DNA of 64,000 nucleotides, from NCBI RefSeq assembly GCF_018860365.1, contig NZ_JAHKPO010000001.1:1-64000 (forward strand). Reading direction: 5' to 3'. The translations under genes were made by a program, and so were the position numbers. Source of the stretch: Arenibacter algicola. GTDB lineage: Bacteria > Bacteroidota > Bacteroidia > Flavobacteriales > Flavobacteriaceae. This document shows, piece after piece, positions 17,388 through 25,915 of the stretch (positions within the stretch are counted from its first letter, which is position 1; every line of letters begins with the position of its first letter). A model generated the notes under the pieces. The model ran no database searches. It was not told where the DNA came from and worked only from the letters and a program-made list of their open reading frames with translations.

Positions 17388-18263
17388 ATGAACAGCATTC
17401 TTTACCCTTTTTGGAACAAAACCATTTTTACCCTACTTCTTTTCTTAAGCTTAACAACCCTAGCGCAAGAAACTAAACTCGACAGTATTCTTGAGGATTA
17501 CCACAACCATCCGGAACAGGTCCTTGTTGCAGCCCATAGAGCTACAAATCCCAACTATCCGGAAAATTCTTTAGCGGCCATAGGCGAAAGCATTCGTATA
17601 GGGGTAGATATCGTGGAAATTGACATTAGAAAAAGTAAGGACGGTGAACTGGTAATTATGCACGACAAAACTATTGACAGAACAACTAATGGTACAGGAA
17701 AAGTGGATGATTTTACCCTTGCCGAGCTCAAGGAGTTCAAACTTAAGTTTGGAAATGATATTACAGATGAGCAGATACCTACTTTTGAAGAGGTACTAAA
17801 GCTTACCAAGGGCAAGATGCTATTGGATGTAGATTTTAAGCTTGAAGGAGAGGCGGCCGTAAGACAAACTTTTGACCTGATCGAAAAATACGGAATGGAA
17901 GACCAGATATTATTTTTCCTTTATGATTTTCCCGAAACCACACAGTATCAAAAATTGAACAAGGACATTAAAATAATGCCTAGGGCATATTCCAGAAAGG
18001 ACATTAGGGCCATAAGGAAATTGGAAGATATTTCTATTATTCATATTGATGAGAGCTATTATAAAGACAGAACCATGCGCCGACTTATAAAATCTGGATA
18101 CAGGGTATGGATCAATGCTTTGGGCAAGTATGATAGAATGGAAGCCGAAGAGAAAAATTCGGGTTTTGATGCGCTGTTGTCCCGAAAATACGTCAACGTA
18201 ATCCAAACCGATTTACCCGAAGAACTTTTGAGCTATCTTAGATCCAAGAACCTACACCGATAA
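17388..18263 (+). CDS. Secreted glycerophosphodiester phosphodiesterase
   Basis: A 291-residue GDPD-family enzyme that hydrolyses glycerophosphodiesters to sn-glycerol-3-phosphate and an alcohol, in the periplasm or outside the cell. The signal peptide is MNSILYPFWNKTIFTLLLF...LAQ. Catalytic and metal motifs are AAHRATNPNYPENS (His50, Arg51), VEIDIRKSKDG (Glu77, Asp79) and VIMHDKTIDRTTNGTG (His92). The last quarter, GYRVWINALG, matches the usual W-T/N-V/A barrel strand. The gene converges with the GH31 gene, 40 bases apart. It lies at the left edge of the nutrient-uptake island and may contribute phosphodiester cleavage to it (inference). Confidence 0.88.
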   Translation: MNSILYPFWNKTIFTLLLFLSLTTLAQETKLDSILEDYHNHPEQVLVAAHRATNPNYPENSLAAIGESIRIGVDIVEIDIRKSKDGELVIMHDKTIDRTTNGTGKVDDFTLAELKEFKLKFGNDITDEQIPTFEEVLKLTKGKMLLDVDFKLEGEAAVRQTFDLIEKYGMEDQILFFLYDFPETTQYQKLNKDIKIMPRAYSRKDIRAIRKLEDISIIHIDESYYKDRTMRRLIKSGYRVWINALGKYDRMEAEEKNSGFDALLSRKYVNVIQTDLPEELLSYLRSKNLHR

Positions 18264-18303
18264 GGTGTATTATACTCAGGAATGAAATCCATTACGGGAA
18301 GAA

Positions 18304-20079
18304 TCAAAATTTTATTTTATATACCCCTTTTCCATACCCACTGCCATTCCTGATAACAAGTTTATGGTTTTGGTCATCGAAATTCCAAGACACCTCCTTT
18401 TCCAATAGTTTTCCGTCCAGCGAAACCGATTCCGGGATGCTATTGGAATGAATCCTTAAAAGATGGGAGAATTTTGTTCCTTCCAGGGAAAGTTTCAAAC
18501 TACCAGCTGTTTTCTTATAAGAAATTGTAGTTTTTCCCTTTGTATCCGTATGGTAATAAATAAAACTATTTTCACTTTGGGGATACACTAAGATGGTCGT
18601 AAAGCCGTCTGAATCCTCATTTCCCAATCCGGTATAGGATCGCTTGATATCCATAGGAACAATAGCCCCTTCCTTTATATAGACTGGAAATTCGTCCATT
18701 GGAAATTCCCGCTCAATATCCACCTCTCCTTCAATGGGTTCATTATCGTTAAAAAAGTATCTCCATTGACCCTTGGGCAGAGTAACAGTCCTTTTTTTGG
18801 AATCCTGATATATTGGAGCCACCAGAAAGTCATCCCCGAACATATAGTGATACTTCCCTTGTTTTAAGGGGGTCTGCAACCTTCTTCCCCCGTTATGGGC
18901 CGTAACCACATAGTGGTACATATAGGGCACCAATTCTGTATGCAACCAGGAAAACTTTCGTATTACCTCCAGCTCCTCCTCTGTTCTCTTCCAAAGTCGC
19001 CTTTCTCCATGGCCCCCGTTCATGAACAGACCGCAAAAAGTGGAAAATTGTGTCCAGCGCATATACAATCTTGGAGGAATCGTTTTCCCGGAAAACCCGG
19101 CCACATCAGACCCAACAATATTATATCCCAGTTCGGCGCTTTTTAGAATACTCTTTATAGCCGACTCATAACCTTGAATTCCATCCAAAGCTATGTCCAC
19201 GTTTTCATTCCCGCTTTCCAAGATCATTTCATTGGTAACCCATTCGTGCTTCTGATCGCCTACCCAATTTACCGGGGAAGCATCAATGGGCGCAAAGCCT
19301 TCGGGATGAAACCCACGGTCTATAGATCGTGAAAGTGTAACGAACTCTGGATTTTGGGTAAGCCCATGTTGGTATTCATCCCTATAGTAATGGTCCATAT
19401 AGGTTCTAGCGGTCATAATTCCCTTGGATGTCCGCTTATAGAATATTGGAATTGGACCAAGTTGGTTCCAAAAAAGGGTTGCGGTGCCATCCAGCTTCCA
19501 TCCATCTATACCAAGATCAAAAACATTTTGTTGTAACCCCCGCCACCAATCCATGGCATTGTCATTGGTATAATCTATAAAGCCACCCTCTCCTTTCCAC
19601 CATTTATTTGGCTTGTTGGATTTAACCAGAAAGTCATTATCCATAGCTTCCTGATACCAATCATTGGATTCCTTTATGTGAGTGTCTTTACTATAACTAT
19701 TGACCATGGTGGTCATCCAAAGTACTACCCTATAATCATTGTCCTGAAGCTTTTTAAACCATTGTTCGGGTTTTTTATAGAGACTAGTATCAATTTCAAA
19801 ATCATTATAGCGCAAAGACCAAGGGCTATCCAAAATAATGGTTCTAACGGGAATATCATTTTTTTTATACCCTACCAACAATTCGTCTACATAATCTGAA
19901 GTATTAACATCGTCTTCCCAAAGCCAACATTCCAATGCCCAAGGTGGGGTTAAAGGCGGATTTCCATGCCGCTGACTATTGAACGGCATTCCCCATACAG
20001 GGAAAATCCAATAGAAATAAGCGACGACACCTAAAGTCGCCAAAACCCAAGCAGCAATCTTTAGAGCCTTTCTTTTCAA
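18304..20079 (-). CDS. Membrane-anchored GH31-family glycoside hydrolase
   Basis: A 591-residue retaining alpha-glycosidase-family enzyme. The nucleophile is Asp197 in DGWKLDGTA and the likely acid/base is Asp275 in NWVGDQKHEW. GSDVAGF at 323-329 is the usual substrate-pocket motif. Residues about 5-27 form a hydrophobic anchor without an obvious cleavage site. The catalytic barrel begins almost at once (PPWALECWLWED at about 45), so the N-terminal beta-sandwich normal for GH31 seems to be missing. The C-terminal beta domains are present. The specificity (glucosidase, galactosidase or other) cannot be read. Its start overlaps the end of the PHP gene by four bases (ATGA), so the two are translationally coupled. 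Confidence 0.88.
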   Translation of the reverse strand: MKRKALKIAAWVLATLGVVAYFYWIFPVWGMPFNSQRHGNPPLTPPWALECWLWEDDVNTSDYVDELLVGYKKNDIPVRTIILDSPWSLRYNDFEIDTSLYKKPEQWFKKLQDNDYRVVLWMTTMVNSYSKDTHIKESNDWYQEAMDNDFLVKSNKPNKWWKGEGGFIDYTNDNAMDWWRGLQQNVFDLGIDGWKLDGTATLFWNQLGPIPIFYKRTSKGIMTARTYMDHYYRDEYQHGLTQNPEFVTLSRSIDRGFHPEGFAPIDASPVNWVGDQKHEWVTNEMILESGNENVDIALDGIQGYESAIKSILKSAELGYNIVGSDVAGFSGKTIPPRLYMRWTQFSTFCGLFMNGGHGERRLWKRTEEELEVIRKFSWLHTELVPYMYHYVVTAHNGGRRLQTPLKQGKYHYMFGDDFLVAPIYQDSKKRTVTLPKGQWRYFFNDNEPIEGEVDIEREFPMDEFPVYIKEGAIVPMDIKRSYTGLGNEDSDGFTTILVYPQSENSFIYYHTDTKGKTTISYKKTAGSLKLSLEGTKFSHLLRIHSNSIPESVSLDGKLLEKEVSWNFDDQNHKLVIRNGSGYGKGVYKIKF

Positions 20080-21524
20080 TTTGAATTCTTCATTTTTTTA
20101 AAGAATCTAAAATATATGGTTACCAGTGAATAGACCATAAAAATAGACCCTATGGTAAGCAGCATGGAACTGTATTCGGCGAATACTTTACTATAGCCCT
20201 TTACCGCATTGCCCCGAACCATATAATACAGACCCAGGACAATTAAAAACAGGGCGCTTACCATACCTGTCAGTGCCATTCTCTTATGCATGGGGATAAA
20301 ATGTTCCCTTCTGTAATTCCAAAGCAATTGTAACAAAACCAACCATAAAGCCCAGGAGAGTACTTGCCAGAAATTGAGTGTCCTAAAATAATTCACCACA
20401 GTAATATAGGGTTGGAACAACAAATTTTCTCCACTATAAAAAGGTCGGTCTTGGTACATAAGTACCTTTACCCTACTCTGATCCCTACTTCTTAATATTT
20501 CCAAAATGGATTTTTCCTTTATCTCCGGATCCATTTGATGCCAATTTGGAATTTGGAAAGCATTCCATATGCCACATGCCCTACCGTATCCATGAAAATC
20601 AAGTCCGCCGATCATCAGAAGCTTGTTGCTCTCACAGAATTTTTTAAGATCATTAAATAAGGTTCGGTCATAATATAATTCCTTGCCTACATTTTCAATT
20701 TCAAAACCATCAGCACCTAGATCCTTATAAAACTCCTTATCATTTCCCTTACCGTCAAACCAATGATTAATTATTACAGCCCCTCCATGCTTATGCACCA
20801 AATTTACAATGAGGGAATCGGGTTTCCCCTTTGTTTCAAATTTTCCATTCAGTCCCAATAAACTCATATGATTGGAACCCGAATGTTCTTGACCAACCAT
20901 GATTAAAGGTTCTAAGGGAAATTGATTATTTCTTTGTTTGGTTGAGAAGTCCAACGTTTTTTTGTGATTGGCATGATCTGTTATAAAAAAGGCATCGAAC
21001 CCATTTCTTTTATGCCATGCCCACATTTTTTCTTGGGATATCAACCCATCATGACTAAATTCTGTATGGGCGTGACTAGTTACCAATATTTCATCCGAAG
21101 TGTTATTTACAATGGTATTATTAGGCAATCTAATGAAAAGGATAACGACAAAAACTGAAAAACAAATACCGATCAACAAAGGTAGGTTTCCTAAAAACCG
21201 CAATGCTGTTTGCCTTCTATAAGGAGCTGCCTCAACTTTAAAAATCTTGATCAGACTGAAGCATATATAAAAAACCAATATCCATAATAGGGTAATCGGC
21301 AATTCCTGTAGGGGATAAATAGAGCGATTAAAATATAGCAACAACCCCAATATTGGTTCAAAAAAAATCCTCAATACCGGGATATGTATATCGTATTCGG
21401 GAACGGTTTTCAGGGTAAGTGCATCAATAATATGTATATCCAAATGAAAAAAAAGTGCTAGGAAAGCGATAACCAAAATCGGAATTGCAACAAAAGACTT
21501 TTTCAACATTTTAATATTATCCAT
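20076..21524 (-). CDS. Polytopic membrane protein with an embedded PHP-type metallohydrolase domain
   Basis: A 482-residue protein from ATG 21524 (an upstream in-frame TTG at 21545 is possible). Three to four hydrophobic helices occupy residues 1-140. A PHP-type metal site follows: TSHAHTEFSHDGLIS, FITDHANHKKTLDF, VGQEHSGSNHMSLLG, AVIINHWFDG and MIGGLDFHGYG. Three further helices lie at the C-terminus. PHP domains are phosphoesterases or phosphatases using two or three metals. Here the active site probably faces the periplasm, although the topology is not certain. It sits in an operon with an aldolase-family gene (upstream) and GH31 (4-base overlap downstream). I know no characterised protein with this exact arrangement. 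Confidence 0.75.
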   Translation of the reverse strand: MDNIKMLKKSFVAIPILVIAFLALFFHLDIHIIDALTLKTVPEYDIHIPVLRIFFEPILGLLLYFNRSIYPLQELPITLLWILVFYICFSLIKIFKVEAAPYRRQTALRFLGNLPLLIGICFSVFVVILFIRLPNNTIVNNTSDEILVTSHAHTEFSHDGLISQEKMWAWHKRNGFDAFFITDHANHKKTLDFSTKQRNNQFPLEPLIMVGQEHSGSNHMSLLGLNGKFETKGKPDSLIVNLVHKHGGAVIINHWFDGKGNDKEFYKDLGADGFEIENVGKELYYDRTLFNDLKKFCESNKLLMIGGLDFHGYGRACGIWNAFQIPNWHQMDPEIKEKSILEILRSRDQSRVKVLMYQDRPFYSGENLLFQPYITVVNYFRTLNFWQVLSWALWLVLLQLLWNYRREHFIPMHKRMALTGMVSALFLIVLGLYYMVRGNAVKGYSKVFAEYSSMLLTIGSIFMVYSLVTIYFRFFKKMKNSN

Positions 21525-21611
21525 TACTCGAGGACTTCCAGACAAACCTCTTTAATACAAAAGGAAAAAAATTAACCAAGAAAACACAATAAGAGCTCCC
21601 TGGCAGACTTT

Positions 21612-22535
21612 TCAATGTACTGGATTATACTCATTTTTATAGTTAAATTGAGCTATATACTTTTTAATCCTATTTCGCTGTTCTTCCGTGAATCGGTCCA
21701 AAGGTTCCGCATTATGATCTTGACAAATACCCATGGCCATCAAAGCCGCTTTAGTACCTTTTATATGCCTTGAGGAATATTCCCCTACCTCATAAATTGT
21801 CCGGTGAACCATAATTACCTTATCCCGCAATAATTTTATTTTTTCCAAATTTTGATCCATTGCGGCCTCATATAAATCTACAAAAAGTCTTGGAAAAAAA
21901 TTAGCTCCTCCGGCAACGGAGCCGTGACCCCCGTTCATAATGGTCTCTGGCAAAAACAGTTCGGTTCCTGCAATAATGGAAAAAGAAGGATCGCTCTTAA
22001 ACTCTTCTATCAACATATAGAGATAGGTAAGATCTCCAGAACTATCCTTAATACCGATAGCCCCTAATTCCTTGGCCCTCTTCACAACGTCCATGGATAA
22101 ATGAAGTTTTGTACAACTAGGCATGTTATACAACATAAATGGCAAGGGTAGCATTGGGACTAAATTCTCCAGATAATCCCCCATTTCTTCTTGGGCAATT
22201 GGAAAATAGTAGGGAGGTGCCACTACCAAGGCGTCCGCGCCAACTTTTTTGGCATGGTTTGCTATCTCCATTGTCCCATCAAAAGAGGTATCCGTAATCC
22301 CTACCAAAACCGGAACCTTTTTATTTACGATTCTACAGGTTTCGGTTATGAGCTGTTTCCTTACCGCATAACTAAGACTAGGGCCTTCCCCTGTAGTCCC
22401 TAAAATAAAAATGCCGTGGACACCGCCATTTATTAAATGATTTAATAGATTTTTTAACCCCACAAGGTCTAACTCCTTATTCTCGAGCAAAGGGGTTACC
22501 ATGGGTGGTATTATTCCTTTTATATTCAATTTCAT
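21612..22535 (-). CDS. Dihydrodipicolinate synthase/N-acetylneuraminate lyase superfamily aldolase
   Basis: A 307-residue cytosolic (beta/alpha)8 class I aldolase. The pyruvate-binding GTTGEGP motif is at 47-52. The Schiff-base lysine is Lys163 in GIKDSSGD, and the catalytic Tyr is Tyr136 in YNMPSCT. In true DapA an Arg follows five residues after this Tyr and binds the substrate carboxylate; here it is Cys141. That argues against lysine biosynthesis and for a catabolic sugar-acid or sialic-acid-type aldolase. It is the first gene of a likely operon with the PHP protein and GH31, facing away from an AraC regulator. Neuraminate lyase is one possibility, given the sialidase-like gene in the island. 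Confidence 0.85.
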   Translation of the reverse strand: MKLNIKGIIPPMVTPLLENKELDLVGLKNLLNHLINGGVHGIFILGTTGEGPSLSYAVRKQLITETCRIVNKKVPVLVGITDTSFDGTMEIANHAKKVGADALVVAPPYYFPIAQEEMGDYLENLVPMLPLPFMLYNMPSCTKLHLSMDVVKRAKELGAIGIKDSSGDLTYLYMLIEEFKSDPSFSIIAGTELFLPETIMNGGHGSVAGGANFFPRLFVDLYEAAMDQNLEKIKLLRDKVIMVHRTIYEVGEYSSRHIKGTKAALMAMGICQDHNAEPLDRFTEEQRNRIKKYIAQFNYKNEYNPVH

Positions 22536-22842
22536 GATTGTATAATTAAAGGATTAGATTAAATAATGGAAATACCTACCGATGGACAAAAAGTTGTAAT
22601 TATCAATTTCATAATGGTTGGTTTTTTAGGTTGTTTATGAATTTATATATGATCAACAATTCCGTAAATCCGATAATTGGACCTACTGCTACTAATTATA
22701 TAAAACTTGATTTGCTGCTCTAACAAAATAAACTCAATTTAAAAACCCCTGCCACTACAATATTGTTTTAATTGCATTAAATTTTAACCTTATTTCTGAA
22801 TAATTTAATTATATTAGTCCAATATTGTCAATATACCAAGCC
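22536..22842. promoter_or_regulatory. Divergent regulatory gap between the aldolase operon and the AraC gene
   Basis: This AT-rich 307-base gap encodes nothing I can support. It contains the palindrome ACAATATTGT at 22757-22766 and a second CAATATTG at 22820-22827. The spacing (62 bases) and the position before the AraC-family gene make them candidate regulator sites. No exact TAnnTTTG box is seen on either strand. Confidence 0.35.
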
Positions 22843-23691
22843 ATGGAATTTATTTTTGAAAAAATATTTGTACCCAACAAGCATTCATTTATATCAAGAA
22901 AATTACCCTTGGCATCAAATGCTAGAATTCATTCCCATAGGAATTTTGAATTAAATTTTATTACTTCGGGATCGGGCCGAAGAATTGTTGGCGACAATAT
23001 TTCCGGATTTGAAAAAGGCGATCTGGTTCTCCTTGGGCCTAATTTGCCCCACTGCTGGGAAGCCTTGGATTTTGAAAAGGGAAATGACCCCTTTTGCATT
23101 GTTACCCACTTTTCGGAAGATATTATAAACTCCGACTTTTTTAGGATGCCAGAGCTGGAACAGGTGGTAGATCTTTTAAAGCAATCGAACACCGGACTCC
23201 GTTTTAAATTGGACAATGACAGCCACATTAGGCAAAGCCTTGAACGAATGACACAATTGGAAGGCTTGGAATATTATATTGAAATGCTTAAAATATTTAA
23301 TTTTCTATTACAGATAGATGAACGGGAAAACCTATCCAATCCCAACAACAGTTCTGCAGTTTTCTCCAAGAATCTGGATAAAATAAATAAAGTATACGAA
23401 TACGTTTTTCAAAACATACAGGAAGGCGTTAAATTGGAAGAAGCCGCTGCTGTATTGAATATGGCACCCAGTTCATTTTGCAGATATTTCAAAAAGAAGA
23501 CAGACCTTACCTTTATGGAATATGTAAAAAGCGTTAGGGTTGGCATAGCTGCCAAATTGCTGGCGGAAACCGATAAGCAGATAACACAGATCTGTTTTGA
23601 AAGCGGGTACAACAATCTGGCCAATTTTAACCATTATTTTAAGCATATTATGGGCAAAACCCCCTCGGATTACCGAAAGACTTTTAGGTGA
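22843..23691 (+). CDS. AraC-family transcriptional regulator
   Basis: A 282-residue regulator. The N-terminal half is a cupin sensor (IHSHRNFELNFITSGSGRRI, GDLVLLGPNLPHCWE). The C-terminal 100 residues are a double helix-turn-helix AraC domain (LEEAAAVLNMAPSSFCRYFK, then QITQICFESGYNNLANFNHY ending MGKTPSDYRKTFR). The sensor half resembles those of sugar-responsive AraC proteins. I chose ATG 22843; the only earlier in-frame start is a TTG inside a palindrome. It probably controls the divergent aldolase-PHP-GH31 operon and perhaps the whole island (inference from position). Confidence 0.9.
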   Translation: MEFIFEKIFVPNKHSFISRKLPLASNARIHSHRNFELNFITSGSGRRIVGDNISGFEKGDLVLLGPNLPHCWEALDFEKGNDPFCIVTHFSEDIINSDFFRMPELEQVVDLLKQSNTGLRFKLDNDSHIRQSLERMTQLEGLEYYIEMLKIFNFLLQIDERENLSNPNNSSAVFSKNLDKINKVYEYVFQNIQEGVKLEEAAAVLNMAPSSFCRYFKKKTDLTFMEYVKSVRVGIAAKLLAETDKQITQICFESGYNNLANFNHYFKHIMGKTPSDYRKTFR

Positions 23692-23952
23692 TTTATGGTT
23701 GGCCCAGCCTCTCTATACCAAGTGATCGGCGCCTAATTTGGCCATGCAATAGGAACTGATCCACTTTTTTTTGCAATACAACAAATTCTCATTAAGCTTA
23801 CCCTTCTACATTGAAAAAGAAGCATTGGATACATAAGTAACTATTGTTAAATTTTTCAACCTTCCGGCCCAGTGCCTTTAGGACAAAAGTTTCCAAGTGC
23901 TGCATTAGATTGGTGTTCCTTGGTTGCATACAGTTCGCCTTGAGTAAACCAC

Positions 23953-24612
23953 CTATACTTTTCCAACTGAAGTGCGACCAAATACATTTATGACGAAGCC
24001 GAAAAGTACCACGACAAAAGAAATTAAACTTATTGGAGGCAGGCTCCCCTGCCATTTTGAAGGGCTGGTCCAAGTAGAATATCCCATAAAAACAAGATGT
24101 GTTCCCAACATGAACAACAGCCCCAACAGGAATTCCTTTGAAGTAATAATATTTATCAGTAGTTCTTTGTTTTTAGAGCGATTTCTAAAGCACCAGTGAT
24201 ATAGCCCCAATATCATGAAACTGGCCATACCCGCGAGCAAGCTAAAATTCCCTACGACCGACAAGGTATTATCGCTATCAAAAAACTTGGGATAGTAGTG
24301 GGGATTAAAAATCAAAAAACTAAGGAGTACATGAAATATGGTTAACAACAGACCTGATATCCCCAAGATTTTTCTACTTTCCAACCCAAAATTTAAAGCC
24401 CGAATTCCTAAATGAGTAAGTGGCCTAATAGAAAAACTTAAAGTTAGCAATACTATTGCGGCCAAGGACACCCCTTTGTTCAGAATAAATATTGGCACAT
24501 CTTTCCATGCTACAGTTCCCACCACATTATACCTTAAGACCGCATAGCCCATAGAAATAATTAAAACAATCCAAATAATCTTCAGGTATTTTCTTTGTAC
24601 GCTTTCCTCCAT
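23953..24612 (-). CDS. Six-helix membrane protein resembling ferric reductase/MsrQ haem proteins
   Basis: A 219-residue protein from ATG 24612 with about six transmembrane helices. Helix pairs carry His in positions reminiscent of haem-binding ferric-reductase-like (YedZ/MsrQ) domains: ISGLLLTIFHVLLSF in the third helix, LGLYHWCFRN in the fourth, and MLGTHLVFMGY in the fifth. The family assignment is tentative. It follows the 24630 gene by 17 bases and is the last of three - strand genes beginning with a phosphatase. A redox partner gene is not visible nearby. The 261 bases after it (23692-23952) contain no feature I can support. Confidence 0.6.
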   Translation of the reverse strand: MEESVQRKYLKIIWIVLIISMGYAVLRYNVVGTVAWKDVPIFILNKGVSLAAIVLLTLSFSIRPLTHLGIRALNFGLESRKILGISGLLLTIFHVLLSFLIFNPHYYPKFFDSDNTLSVVGNFSLLAGMASFMILGLYHWCFRNRSKNKELLINIITSKEFLLGLLFMLGTHLVFMGYSTWTSPSKWQGSLPPISLISFVVVLFGFVINVFGRTSVGKV

Positions 24613-24629
24613 TAAAACCAATCCTCAAT

Positions 24630-25901
24630 TTAATTCATAGGAAATCTATCCCTGTCCCCCAAGTCACCGTGTACGCTTATGGCTATCAAAGCCAGAATTG
24701 CAATTACACCAAGTACTATAATCAAATAAACAATCCATTTTTTACGGTCTACCTTATCTATTTCCGTATAGTTGAACTGCCCACTACCGGAACGGAGCAA
24801 AGCAAAAATCAATATAATATTCACTACATAAAGATGATGGTTAAGATGCATTTCTCCCCCAAAAATTCCCGTTACGGCATAGCTCATAAACGTATAAGCT
24901 ATTAGCATGGTAAAAAATGTAATCGAAACATCTTTCTGCGAGTATTCTTCTTTTTTAAATCTCCAAAAGATGGATACCACCATTGCCAATAACACCAAAA
25001 GGACCATTATGGTACTCGTAGAGGCAATGGATTCTATATTGGGCAAACTCTCCAAACGTCTGGCAATATGGGACTGGGTCAATGATTCCCTGTAAACGAT
25101 CAATGGAACAAAGAGCACCACAATAATTAGGGCGGACCAATTTTCCCATTTCGTAGCCTTTGTAGTTTCTTTAGGCCACTTGGAACTATACACCCCGTAA
25201 GCCATACCCGAGCCACCACAAAAACCGATGCAATATTCCATAACGTTCCACATGTTAAACGGTATTTCCCACGTATTTCCCAGTACCTGTAAAAAATTAC
25301 CAAAACTAAAACCAATACCCCCGCCCAGCATAGCGTAAAAAGCCACCCTAATCGCCGAGTTTCTCTTTTCCCTGGCCATATACCACAACATGGCCAATCC
25401 GGCACCAAAACACACAGCCCAGGCCTCAGATCTCGGAGGTGTCATTTTAAAACCGATCTGCTCTATTAAAAAATAATAACTGATAATTCCTCCAACCGTC
25501 ATTTCAGATAGCAAGGCTCCCCATCTTACCCTGTTTTCCTTAGTAGAATCCAGGGTTAAGCCTACTAGGCCTCCGCCCAATAAACCGAATAAACCTCCAA
25601 TAACGAAAAGCATCCCCAAGCCGTAATACGCGTTAACAAAGTTATCGGCGAAACCATAGCCTACCACCATACCATAGCTGATCATTCCTCCGGCTCCCCA
25701 ACCTACTGACGATGCCAAAGCCACCAACATCATTTTGTTATACCAATCCTTTCTGCCAGAAACCATGACCAGGGCCAGACCTCCTATTGCCCCTGCGAAT
25801 GCAGCACCCTGCTCATGTCCAAACTGACCACGGATGGCCCAAGCTGTAGCGAGTGCCATCCCAACGATTAATATCGGTATACCTATTTTTTTTGTTTCCA
25901 T
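24630..25901 (-). CDS. Conserved-looking 423-residue polytopic membrane protein, function unknown
   Basis: The start is ATG 25901 (METKKIGIPILIVGMALATA); the in-frame TTG 12 bases upstream is less likely. It has about 11-12 hydrophobic helices, many Gly-rich (GAAFAGAIGGLALVMVSG, GLFGLLGGGLVGLTLD, MLGGGIGFSFGNFLQVLG), alternating with short loops. No transporter or enzyme motif is recognised. It lies in a tight operon between a periplasmic phosphatase and a ferric-reductase-like membrane protein, within a SusCD island. It could be a permease for a product of the phosphatase, but that is only a suggestion. Confidence 0.7.
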   Translation of the reverse strand: METKKIGIPILIVGMALATAWAIRGQFGHEQGAAFAGAIGGLALVMVSGRKDWYNKMMLVALASSVGWGAGGMISYGMVVGYGFADNFVNAYYGLGMLFVIGGLFGLLGGGLVGLTLDSTKENRVRWGALLSEMTVGGIISYYFLIEQIGFKMTPPRSEAWAVCFGAGLAMLWYMAREKRNSAIRVAFYAMLGGGIGFSFGNFLQVLGNTWEIPFNMWNVMEYCIGFCGGSGMAYGVYSSKWPKETTKATKWENWSALIIVVLFVPLIVYRESLTQSHIARRLESLPNIESIASTSTIMVLLVLLAMVVSIFWRFKKEEYSQKDVSITFFTMLIAYTFMSYAVTGIFGGEMHLNHHLYVVNIILIFALLRSGSGQFNYTEIDKVDRKKWIVYLIIVLGVIAILALIAISVHGDLGDRDRFPMN

Positions 25902-25915
25902 GACTTTGTCCAAGA

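Noticed and set aside
21612-22535. Calling the aldolase-family gene dapA
   Set aside because: The DapA-specific Arg is replaced by Cys141 and the context is catabolic.
23798-24073. 91-codon - strand frame overlapping the end of the ferric-reductase-like gene
   Set aside because: Low-complexity composition, overlap with a better gene in another frame, and no signal or motif. No clear pseudogene remnant is seen either.
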